A DNA stretch of 64,000 nucleotides, taken from assembly GCA_946413585.1 (NCBI GenBank), contig CAMKLG010000004.1:29548-93547 (forward strand), written 5' to 3'. The stretch is from an uncultured Bacteroidales bacterium (lineage in GTDB: Bacteria > Bacteroidota > Bacteroidia > Bacteroidales > WCHB1-69). Shown piece after piece: positions 54,394 through 61,521 of the stretch; position 1 is the stretch's first letter, and each line of letters starts with the position of its first letter. Below the pieces are notes generated by a model. It was given only the letters and a program-made list of their open reading frames with translations, ran no database searches and was not told the origin of the DNA. The position numbers and the translations under genes are program-made.

Positions 54394-56067
54394 TTAATTC
54401 TGAATTATATTGTGTCTGCCAGTCAGTCGATATGTCCGCATTCCGCCGATGAGGTTATAGACCTCGTCGAAGCCGTTCTGCATCAGGATACGGGAGGCGA
54501 CGTAGCCGCGAAGACCAACTTCGCAGAAAACCACGATTCTCTTGCCTTCAGGAATCTCTTCCAAGAACTCGCGCAGTTCATCCACAGAGTAACGGGTCGT
54601 CCCTTCAATCGTACCATTCTTGTATTCAGGTAGTTCGCGGACATCCAACAAGAAGAAATCCTCCTTGTTATCAATCATTTCGTCCAGCTGTTTCACGTGA
54701 ATCGGGTTCATCAGGTGGGCGAAGATGTTTTCGGCGACCATGCCGGCGAACATCACGGGACTCTTCGCAGAGCCGAACGGCGGCGCGTAGGTGTGCTCAC
54801 TGTTCACCAAGTCAAAGATGGTGCCGTTGTGTTTCAGCAACAATGAGATAGTATCAATCTGTTTGTCAACGTTTTGCGTACCAATCGCTTGTGCGCCGAA
54901 GATACGTCCGTCCTCCATGGAGAAGTTTAGCTTTAACGAAATTGGACTGCTGCCAGGATAGTAGGTCGCGTGTGCAGCGGGGTGTACGATAACCGTCTCG
55001 TAAGCGAGGCCAGCCCGTTGTAAGGCCGCTTCATTCAATCCCGTAGAAGCTACAGCCAAGTCGAAAATCTTGGCGATAGCAGTGCCCACAGAACCTTGAT
55101 AGACCACGCTTTCGGGATAGACCATGTTCATGGCGGCGATACGCGCCTGTGCGTTCGCGGGACCTGCCAAGAAGTTGCAGTACGGAATGCCCGTCACAGG
55201 ATGCGGGAACTCGATGGCGTCGCCCACGGCAAAGATGCGTTCGTCGGAGGTCTGCAGGTATTCGTTGACTTTGATGCCTCGGCCGATTTCCAGACCGGCG
55301 GCTTCCGCCAATGCCGTGTTCGCACGCACGCCGATACTCAGCACGGCGAGGTCGCAACCCATCTTCTGCCCGTCTTCTAAACAGACGGTCAGTTGGTCGC
55401 CGATCTCTTCGAATCCGCTGATGCCGTTGCTTGTGATCAGCTCTACACCCTTGTCTCTCAGATGCTTCTCCGCAATGGCCGCGATGGGTTCATCGACAGG
55501 TGTGAGGATATGGTCGGCTTTCTCCACCACGGTAATCTGGTAACCGATTTTATGCAGGTTCTCGGCCATCTCCAATCCGATGAATCCACCGCCGACGATG
55601 ACCGCTTTGGCGTTATCGTGCAGGGATTCAACGGCTTGCATCTTGATTTTGTCGCAGTCGCTGACGCTGCGCAGGGTAAAGATCTTCGGGCTATCGATGC
55701 CAGGCAGTTCAGGGATCACCGGTTCGGCGCCAGGCGACAGCAAGAGGATATCGTAGTCCTCGGTGTAAGTCTTGCCGTTGCGCAGGTTCTTGACTTCCAC
55801 AGTGTGCGCCTCGCGGTTGATGGCTGTTACTTCCTGCAACGTCCTGACATCCACGTCGTAGCGGTTGCCGAACGACACGGGGGTCTGCACAAACAACCGC
55901 TTCCGGTCTTCGATGGTGTTGCCGATGTAGTAGGGCATACCGCAGTTGGCGTACGAGATGTACTCGCCCTTCTCGAACACAATGATTTCGGCATCTTCGT
56001 TCAGTCTTCTCAGACGCGCGGCCGCCGATGCTCCGCCGGCGACTCCGCCTATGATGAGATATTTCAT
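54394..56067 (-). CDS. CoA-disulfide reductase / persulfide reductase with rhodanese domain
   Basis: This 557-residue FAD enzyme has the FAD site YLIIGGVAGGASAAARLRRL, the single redox cysteine motif YISYANCGMPYYIG, an NAD site (KAVIVGGGFIGLEMAENLHK) and a C-terminal rhodanese domain with active Cys in VVFCEVGLRGYVASRI. Homologs with this fusion reduce CoA disulfide, CoA persulfide or polysulfide using NAD(P)H. The start is placed at 56067 because the longer frame is only translated repeat DNA with 12-residue periodicity. It could supply or consume persulfide sulfur, though no sulfur genes are adjacent. Confidence 0.88.
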   Translation of the reverse strand: MKYLIIGGVAGGASAAARLRRLNEDAEIIVFEKGEYISYANCGMPYYIGNTIEDRKRLFVQTPVSFGNRYDVDVRTLQEVTAINREAHTVEVKNLRNGKTYTEDYDILLLSPGAEPVIPELPGIDSPKIFTLRSVSDCDKIKMQAVESLHDNAKAVIVGGGFIGLEMAENLHKIGYQITVVEKADHILTPVDEPIAAIAEKHLRDKGVELITSNGISGFEEIGDQLTVCLEDGQKMGCDLAVLSIGVRANTALAEAAGLEIGRGIKVNEYLQTSDERIFAVGDAIEFPHPVTGIPYCNFLAGPANAQARIAAMNMVYPESVVYQGSVGTAIAKIFDLAVASTGLNEAALQRAGLAYETVIVHPAAHATYYPGSSPISLKLNFSMEDGRIFGAQAIGTQNVDKQIDTISLLLKHNGTIFDLVNSEHTYAPPFGSAKSPVMFAGMVAENIFAHLMNPIHVKQLDEMIDNKEDFFLLDVRELPEYKNGTIEGTTRYSVDELREFLEEIPEGKRIVVFCEVGLRGYVASRILMQNGFDEVYNLIGGMRTYRLTGRHNIIQN

Positions 56068-56092
56068 ATTGCTTCTTATTCGTTCATTATAC

Positions 56093-56257
56093 CCAAGGCT
56101 CACTACGTTCGCCCTGTCCGTTCTATCCCAGGGCTCGCTATCGCTTGCATTGACCGCTCTATCCCAGGGCTCGCTATCGCTTGTTTTGACCGCTCTATCC
56201 CAGGGCTCGCTATCGCCCACCCTGGGTTGACACGTGTCGGGCTTGCAGCCCTCTTGG
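56093..56257. repeat. 36-bp tandem repeat joined to a family-1 intergenic repeat
   Basis: Units starting CTATCCCAGGGCTCGCTATC begin at 56123, 56159 and 56195, exactly 36 bp apart. The array runs into ACCCTGGGTTGACACGTGTC and GGGCTTGCAGCCCTCTTGG, the inverse of the element at 33743-33832. It fills the gap between purC and the CoA-disulfide reductase gene. Confidence 0.8.
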
Positions 56258-56263
56258 AAAGAC

Positions 56264-57208
56264 CTATCTATTTGATAACCAGTTCGTCACATTGTCATAG
56301 ATACGTTGCTCCACGTTGTCAGCAGGGGCGGGGACGAACTTCTCGCCGGTGATGTGCTCGTAGAGCTCGATGTAGCGGTTGGTGATGCCGTTGACGACCT
56401 CTTCGGTCATTTCGGGCACCTGCTGGCCCTCCTGTCCCTGGAAACCGTTGGCCATCAGCCACTCGCGCACAAACTCCTTCGACAACTGCTTCTGCGGCAG
56501 CCCTTTGGCGAATTGCTCCTCATAACCTTGCGCGTAGAAATAGCGGGAAGAGTCGGGGGTGTGTATTTCATCAATGAGATAGATTTTGTCATCCGCCTTG
56601 CCGAATTCGTACTTGGTATCGACGAGGATCAATCCTTTCTTGGCTGCGATTTCGGTGCCACGAAGGAAGAGCTTCATCGTGTAGTCCTCCAAAACGGCGT
56701 AGTCTTCAGGAGAGACAAGTCCTTTGGCGAGGATTTCCTCCTTGGAGATGTCGGCATCGTGTTCGCCCTGCTCGGCCTTGGTGGTCGGGGTGATGAGCGG
56801 CACGGGGAACTTCTGGTTCTCCTTCATGCCGTCGGGCAGGATGTTGCCGCAGAGGTTGCGCCCGCCGTTCTTGTAGAAGCGCCATGCGCTGCCGCAGAGG
56901 TAGCCGCGCACGATCATCTCCACCGGGAAGCCCTTGCAGACGCGGCCCACCGTGACCATCGGGTCGGGGGAGGCCATCTTCCAGTTCGGACAGATGTCGC
57001 TGGTGGCATCCAAGAACTTGGAGGCTATCTGGTTGAGGATCTGGCCTTTGTAAGGGATGCCCTTCGGCAGGATGACATCGAAGGCGCTGATGCGGTCGCT
57101 GGCGACCATCACTAACACATCGTCCAAGAAATAGACGTCACGGACTTTTCCGTGATACACCGATTTTTGATTCGGGAATTGGTAATTGGTTTTTGTTAAG
57201 GCGTTCAT
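56264..57208 (-). CDS. purC: Phosphoribosylaminoimidazole-succinocarboxamide synthase (SAICAR synthetase)
   Basis: PurC joins CAIR and aspartate in purine synthesis. The 314-residue protein contains [20 protein letters not shown] near the start, the [20 protein letters not shown] segment, the [20 protein letters not shown] strand and DSSRYF. The length fits the longer PurC type found in Bacteroidota. Another purine gene, purN, is at 59717, but the two are not in one operon. Confidence 0.95.
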   Translation of the reverse strand: MNALTKTNYQFPNQKSVYHGKVRDVYFLDDVLVMVASDRISAFDVILPKGIPYKGQILNQIASKFLDATSDICPNWKMASPDPMVTVGRVCKGFPVEMIVRGYLCGSAWRFYKNGGRNLCGNILPDGMKENQKFPVPLITPTTKAEQGEHDADISKEEILAKGLVSPEDYAVLEDYTMKLFLRGTEIAAKKGLILVDTKYEFGKADDKIYLIDEIHTPDSSRYFYAQGYEEQFAKGLPQKQLSKEFVREWLMANGFQGQEGQQVPEMTEEVVNGITNRYIELYEHITGEKFVPAPADNVEQRIYDNVTNWLSNR

Positions 57209-57320
57209 ATTGGGTTTAAGGTTTATAGTTTAGGGTTTAGGTAACCCCACACTGCGGCTTCGCCTCGTGTGGGGTTACTTGCACTTCGTGCGTTTTGTCC
57301 CTTCGGGACTGCTTAAGGAT
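57209..57320. repeat. Repeat-filled gap: TTTAGGGTTT spacer and 12-bp hairpin
   Basis: 57209-57245 carries GGGTTTAAGG / GTTTAGGGTTTAGG variants. GTAACCCCACAC (57241-57252) pairs perfectly with GTGTGGGGTTAC (57267-57278). Further on, CTTGCACTTCGTGCG and TCCCTTCGGGACTGCTTAAG form short stems. It lies between the subtilase stop and the purC start. Confidence 0.65.
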
Positions 57321-57321
57321 T

Positions 57322-59004
57322 TCATTTTATGAATTTAAAGGTGGCGGTTTGGTGATTGTTTAACGTTGCCGCTCCGATGTAAAATCCATTGGGTAAATTT
57401 GTTACGTTGATTTCAAGAATCGGAAAATTAGAGACGGAAGTTTGCAGGACAAGTTGTCCAGAAGCGTTGAAGACGCTAATAGACTGGATTTCACCATCGA
57501 GATTAGTGAGGAAAAGTTTGTCAGTGACGGGGTTCGGATAGACGCTGAGCCGCAACGGTTTGTAGTCGTTAATGCCGACATGTGAGGTGTAGGCTTTGTA
57601 GAAATCGGGGATGCCGTAGCCGTATTCGGGGTTCGGATTGTTGTAGAGATGGCCGCTCTCGCGGATGATCTGCATCATTTCCGTAGAGGAATATTCAGGC
57701 ATCGCTTGCCATAAACAAGCACATAATCCGGCTGCGACCGGTGTGGCTAAACTGGTGCCATCGGTATGGGTGACGTAACCACCTACACCACCCGTTTGAT
57801 CCCATAAGTCTGGATAATAACAGGCAGTTTCTACACCCATAGAGGTAATGTCGGGTTTCACGCGTCCGTCGGCAGAATAGCCGTGTGAAGAGAAGTTGGC
57901 AATGACACTGTCCACCGAACTGGCACCCACGCACAAAATATCGACAGCATCGCCCGGACGATTAATATAATACCAATCGTTAGTACCATCATTACCCGCT
58001 GCCACACAAACGATTACACCTTTTTGTCCCAAAATGGTAGCGCAACGGGAGGCAATGCTGTTTTGACCATCCAAATCCGCATAGGTGATGTTTGCCTGTG
58101 GAAAATCTGGAAACTTGCGATAACCTAACGAAGAATTGACGACATCCGCTCCGAGACTGTCAGCAATTTCAGCAGCATTAGCCCAAAAATCCTCCTCAAC
58201 GAGTTCCTCAGTCTTCACCCATTCAGAGTGAATAAAAGCGTATGAAGCTGCAGGGGCGGTACCCACAAGTTCACCTGGAATATTGGAGGCCATCACTGAG
58301 GTAACCGACGTACCGTGCATTTCCGAATAACCGCTAGTCAGTGTATCCACAAAATGCGGCATCAGCGAATATTGGCCCCAAAAGCGCCCGTTATCCACCA
58401 TTTCCTGAAAGTATCTGCAACTTTCCACGCCGTACCAGCCGCCGTCAATCACGACAATGAACATCCCTTCGCCACGAAAACCCGCTTCATGCAGCAAATG
58501 ACCGTTATGGAAGGCAATCTGCTCGAAACCATATCCATAATCTAAACTATCTTTAGCTGGAAGAACAGGATTGTGCACTATAGTCGATTGATTCTCAGGA
58601 ATTTGTATTACTGGCAAATCATAAAGCTCGTATGCCCCCACCGCCAAGACTGAATCCACAAAGGGCAGTGCCAAAATTTGCGGCACCACGGAGCTGTCCG
58701 TACAATAAATGGTGTAGGTGTTCATCCATTTCGAGACGGCTAACGGCTGCATATCCGGATCTAAGGCATGAATCTGCTGCTTATATTGCGGATTAACAGG
58801 CAGATCTTGTTCTGTAATTGGGATGTTGAATCGAGTGCGTTTGTCAATAGCACGCTGCGATAAATATTCAGAGGGATTTTGGATAGAATAAGGGCTGTTT
58901 GCTTTGTCACTCAAGTAAATACGATAGCATGTGGGGCTTTGTGCAAACACCGTGAAAGCTATAACAAATATGAAGAATAATAGGAAAATACGCTTCATAA
59001 ACAT
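57322..59004 (-). CDS. Secreted subtilisin-like serine protease with T9SS type A sorting domain
   Basis: This 560-residue S8 protease has a signal peptide (IFLLFFIFVIAFTVFA). The catalytic triad is complete: Asp in IVVIDGGWYGVES, His in MHGTSVTSVMASN, Ser in DGTSLATPVAAGLCACL. An N-terminal propeptide-like region precedes the catalytic domain. The C-terminus (LRLSVYPNPVTDKLFLTNLD ... LPNGFYIG) is the type A sorting domain that directs T9SS export and surface attachment. Start codons at 59004 and 58998 are both possible. A -7 box lies at 59022-59029. Confidence 0.93.
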   Translation of the reverse strand: MFMKRIFLLFFIFVIAFTVFAQSPTCYRIYLSDKANSPYSIQNPSEYLSQRAIDKRTRFNIPITEQDLPVNPQYKQQIHALDPDMQPLAVSKWMNTYTIYCTDSSVVPQILALPFVDSVLAVGAYELYDLPVIQIPENQSTIVHNPVLPAKDSLDYGYGFEQIAFHNGHLLHEAGFRGEGMFIVVIDGGWYGVESCRYFQEMVDNGRFWGQYSLMPHFVDTLTSGYSEMHGTSVTSVMASNIPGELVGTAPAASYAFIHSEWVKTEELVEEDFWANAAEIADSLGADVVNSSLGYRKFPDFPQANITYADLDGQNSIASRCATILGQKGVIVCVAAGNDGTNDWYYINRPGDAVDILCVGASSVDSVIANFSSHGYSADGRVKPDITSMGVETACYYPDLWDQTGGVGGYVTHTDGTSLATPVAAGLCACLWQAMPEYSSTEMMQIIRESGHLYNNPNPEYGYGIPDFYKAYTSHVGINDYKPLRLSVYPNPVTDKLFLTNLDGEIQSISVFNASGQLVLQTSVSNFPILEINVTNLPNGFYIGAATLNNHQTATFKFIK

Positions 59005-59021
59005 TCATTTTTTAAAACCTG

Positions 59022-59029
59022 CAAATGTA
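59022..59029 (-). promoter_or_regulatory. Promoter -7 box of the subtilase
   Basis: The minus-strand box is TACATTTG, 18-24 bp before the candidate start codons. Confidence 0.55.
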
Positions 59030-59174
59030 CAAAATTTCAGAAATAAACAGTCGATAATGAATGATAAATACAAAAAAAAACATAGCCAAAGGCCTTATCT
59101 TACGTCATCGTCTAAGTCAAACATCTTACGTCAACTTTTAAGAATTTTAAACAGTCTTAGAATTGAAAAAAGAT

Positions 59175-59182
59175 TATTTTTG
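59175..59182 (+). promoter_or_regulatory. Promoter -7 box of the Cys-rich lipoprotein
   Basis: TATTTTTG lies 46 bp before the ATG at 59228. The purN gene is 3 bp after the lipoprotein gene and probably uses the same promoter. Confidence 0.65.
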
Positions 59183-59227
59183 CCGCAGTTTATTAAAATG
59201 AATATTCATCAAATTAAAATCAAAAAA

Positions 59228-59713
59228 ATGAAGAAACTTTTTATCTTAATGGCAGCCGCATGCTGTCTGACGTTCACCGCTTGTAACAACAAACCCGCTG
59301 AACAACCGGCTGATAACACCGAAATGCAAGCTGAAGAATCCTGCTGCAAGGAAATGACCGAAGAGCAGAAAGCTGAAATGGAAGCTTGCAAGAAAGCCGC
59401 TGAAGATTGGCAGAATTGGGAAAACATCACTGACGAGCGCAAGGCTGAGTTGCTCGACCAACGCAAAGCCAAATACGATGAAATGCAGGAAATGAAAAAG
59501 GCTCAGGAAGAAAAGAAGGCCGCTTTCGAAGCTGCTATGAACAATTGGGACAAACTCACACTCGACGAGAGAAAAGCTGCTTTTGACAACATGGGCTGCT
59601 GCGGTGGCTGCAAAAAAGGCGAAGGCAAAGGTTGCTGCAAAGGTGAGAAGCAAGGTTGCCAAAAAGAAGGCAATGGTTGCCAAAAAGAAGATAAATGTCC
59701 TAACAAAAAGTAA
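59228..59713 (+). CDS. Small lipoprotein with charged coiled coil and Cys/Lys-rich tail
   Basis: This 161-residue protein has a lipoprotein signal (MKKLFILMAAACCLTFTAC). A long Glu/Lys-rich helical region with two related halves follows (DWQNWENITDERKAELLDQR and NNWDKLTLDERKAAFDNM). The tail is dense in Cys-Gly-Lys (GCCGGCKKGEGKGCC and three more Cys). No family is recognised. The tail might bind metal ions or form disulfides; this is inference. The ATG at 59228 is chosen because it puts the lipobox at a normal distance; an in-frame ATG at 59198 is less suitable. It likely shares a transcript with purN. Confidence 0.75.
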   Translation: MKKLFILMAAACCLTFTACNNKPAEQPADNTEMQAEESCCKEMTEEQKAEMEACKKAAEDWQNWENITDERKAELLDQRKAKYDEMQEMKKAQEEKKAAFEAAMNNWDKLTLDERKAAFDNMGCCGGCKKGEGKGCCKGEKQGCQKEGNGCQKEDKCPNKK

Positions 59714-59716
59714 TCC

Positions 59717-60286
59717 ATGAAGAAGATTGCCGTTTTCGCCAGCGGTTTCGGCTCCAACTTCCAAGCTATCATCGAAGCTGTAAATCAGAAAGTTCTGAAC
59801 GCCGACATCGCACTTTTGGTATCCGACAATCCTTCAAGCAAAGCAGTAGAACGCGCCAATGCCCACGGCATTGACGCGTTCACTTTTTGTGCGAAGGACT
59901 TTGCCGGAAAGGCCGCCTACGAACAGGCCATCCTGACTGAACTGAAAAACCGCCAGGTCGATTACATCGTGCTGGCCGGCTACATGCGCATCATCGGCAA
60001 AACCTTGCTTGAGGCATACCCCATGCGCATTATCAACCTCCACCCTGCCCTACTGCCCTCTTTCCCGGGTGCCCATGGCATCGCCGACGCTTACAACTAC
60101 GGCGTGAAAGTCTTCGGCATCACCATCCACTTTGTCGATGAAGGAGTCGATACAGGCAAAATCATCGACCAATTCTCTTTCCATATTGAAAAAGGAGATA
60201 CACTGGAGACGGTTGAAACCAAAATCCACCAACTAGAACATCGCCATTTCCCAGAAACTATTAATAAGGTGGTTAACGAACTTTGA
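59717..60286 (+). CDS. purN: Phosphoribosylglycinamide formyltransferase
   Basis: PurN formylates GAR with 10-formyl-THF in purine synthesis. The 189-residue protein begins IAVFASGFGSNFQAIIEAV and contains the catalytic segment INLHPALLPSFPGAHGIADA (Asn and His) and the Asp in IHFVDEGVDTGKII. Length and motifs are standard. It starts 3 bp after the Cys-rich lipoprotein gene. Confidence 0.95.
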   Translation: MKKIAVFASGFGSNFQAIIEAVNQKVLNADIALLVSDNPSSKAVERANAHGIDAFTFCAKDFAGKAAYEQAILTELKNRQVDYIVLAGYMRIIGKTLLEAYPMRIINLHPALLPSFPGAHGIADAYNYGVKVFGITIHFVDEGVDTGKIIDQFSFHIEKGDTLETVETKIHQLEHRHFPETINKVVNEL

Positions 60287-60356
60287 TTTACGACATTGAC
60301 TTTTGATCTCCTACTCCCTCGACACTCAACTCTCAACCACGTAACCCAAAAAATTG

Positions 60357-60364
60357 TATCTTTG
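60357..60364 (+). promoter_or_regulatory. Promoter -7 box of dsrC
   Basis: TATCTTTG lies 21 bp before the ATG at 60386. Confidence 0.65.
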
Positions 60365-60385
60365 CGCCTCTAAAAAAATATCATT

Positions 60386-60703
60386 ATGGCAAATATCGAA
60401 TTCAATAACAAAACCTACGAGATGGACGGCGACGGCTTCATGATCCATCCCGAAGAATGGAACAAGGAGCTGGCTGCGGAGATCGCCAAAGCCGACGGTA
60501 TCACGGAGATGACGGAGAATCACTGGAAAGTGGTGGATTGCATCCGCGCCAACTACGAGGAAAAAGGCATCGCCCCGATGGTCCGCACCATCTGCAAGAC
60601 CGCCAATCTGAAACTGAAGGACATCTACGAACTGTTCCCGCTCGGTCCCGCGAGAGGCGCCTGCCGAGTCGCCGGCCTCCCCAAACCCGAAGGTTGCGTT
60701 TAA
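60386..60703 (+). CDS. dsrC: DsrC/TusE-family sulfur relay protein with both redox cysteines
   Basis: The 105-residue length and the C-terminal arm ACRVAGLPKPEGCV identify the DsrC/TusE family. Cys104 is the penultimate residue and Cys93 lies 11 residues before it. TusE-type proteins for tRNA thiolation keep only the penultimate cysteine. Having both is the feature of DsrC proteins that form trisulfides with sulfite reductase or exchange electrons with membrane complexes. No dsrAB or tusBCD genes are in the window. The next gene is a NarI/DsrM-like membrane protein, which supports a redox role. Confidence 0.9.
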   Translation: MANIEFNNKTYEMDGDGFMIHPEEWNKELAAEIAKADGITEMTENHWKVVDCIRANYEEKGIAPMVRTICKTANLKLKDIYELFPLGPARGACRVAGLPKPEGCV

Positions 60704-60768
60704 CATTGGCTTTTAGCTTTTGGCCTTTGGCTTTTGGTACAATATATTTGCCAACAGCTACTAACCAA

Positions 60769-60867
60769 AAACCCTAAACCTTAAACTCTAAACCTTAAAC
60801 TCTAAACCTTAAACTCTAAACCTTAAACTCTAAACCCTAAACCTTAAACCCTAAACTCTAAACCTAA
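60769..60867. repeat. CCTTAAACTCTAAA tandem array (telomere-like heptamers)
   Basis: Four perfect 14-bp units CCTTAAACTCTAAA lie at 60779-60834, flanked by variants built from CCCTAAA, CCTTAAA and CTCTAAA. The array ends just before the start region of the gene at 60872. Confidence 0.8.
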
Positions 60868-60871
60868 AGTT

Positions 60872-61516
60872 ATGAGTACCATGCAATATTTAGCAATAGC
60901 AGCAACACTCTATTGCATTGTTAGTTTATTGGCTCATTTCGTCAAGATTGTGCGCTTGGGTGCCCCGAAGGACAAGTCGGAGCCGAGCGGCAGCGTGAAA
61001 GAGGGTGTAATTTACGCCAACACCCGCGCGATGATGCCACAGGAGAAGGAGTCGGCATACCTGCATTTGCCTTCTTATGCAACGGGAATACTGTTCCATA
61101 TCGGTGTATTCACCTGTCTGCTTCTCTTCGTGCTATCCTTCTTCCCATTCTTCAACAGCTGGATTGAAGGAAGTTGCTGGCGTTGGGTTCTCGCCATTCC
61201 GCCCGCAATAGCTACAATCTGCGGCCTCATTCTCTTTTTCAGAAGACTGCTTTCCAAAGACTTGAAGGTGCTTTCCATGCCCGATGACTTCATTTCCACA
61301 GGCTTGGTTACCCTTTTCCTGTTGATGACAACACTCAACATGCTTTTCTCCACCGTGAGCGCTGTAAATACAATATATTATATAAGTAGCATTTTACTGT
61401 TCTTATATCTGCCGTTGGGCAAGCTCCGTCACGTGGTTTATTACTTCGCGGCACGCTACCACCTCGGCTTTTTCTATGGCTGGCGTAATGTCTGGCCCAA
61501 TCACGAGAAAAAATAG
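60872..61516 (+). CDS. NarI/DsrM-like membrane protein (probable heme b subunit)
   Basis: This 214-residue protein has about five membrane helices (MQYLAIAATLYCIVSLLAHF, LFHIGVFTCLLLFVLSFF, WVLAIPPAIATICGLILFF, ISTGLVTLFLLMTTLNMLF, IYYISSILLFLYLPL). Histidines at about 65, 76, 187 and 197 are spaced like heme ligands in the NarI/DsrM gamma-subunit family, and the segment PLGKLRHVVYYFAARYHLGF is family-like. The neighbouring dsrC suggests it passes electrons between the quinone pool and DsrC. A partner Fe-S (DsrK/HdrD-like) gene is missing here. The assignment rests on pattern, not on a search. Confidence 0.6.
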   Translation: MSTMQYLAIAATLYCIVSLLAHFVKIVRLGAPKDKSEPSGSVKEGVIYANTRAMMPQEKESAYLHLPSYATGILFHIGVFTCLLLFVLSFFPFFNSWIEGSCWRWVLAIPPAIATICGLILFFRRLLSKDLKVLSMPDDFISTGLVTLFLLMTTLNMLFSTVSAVNTIYYISSILLFLYLPLGKLRHVVYYFAARYHLGFFYGWRNVWPNHEKK

Positions 61517-61521
61517 ACCCC

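Noticed and set aside
56068..56220. 51-residue N-terminal extension of the CoA-disulfide reductase
   Set aside because: It is only the translated 36-bp repeat; the FAD-binding motif starts directly after the ATG at 56067.
55393..56352. 319-codon open frame on the plus strand
   Set aside because: It is antisense to the CoA-disulfide reductase gene and then runs through the repeat array.
58931..59227. N-terminal extension of the Cys-rich lipoprotein
   Set aside because: It overlaps the divergent subtilase gene and contains the promoter; the lipoprotein signal starts at 59228.
60769..60867. CRISPR array or true telomere at the CCTTAAACTCTAAA repeats
   Set aside because: Units are only 14 bp with no spacers, and genes continue on both sides, so it is neither a CRISPR array nor a chromosome end.
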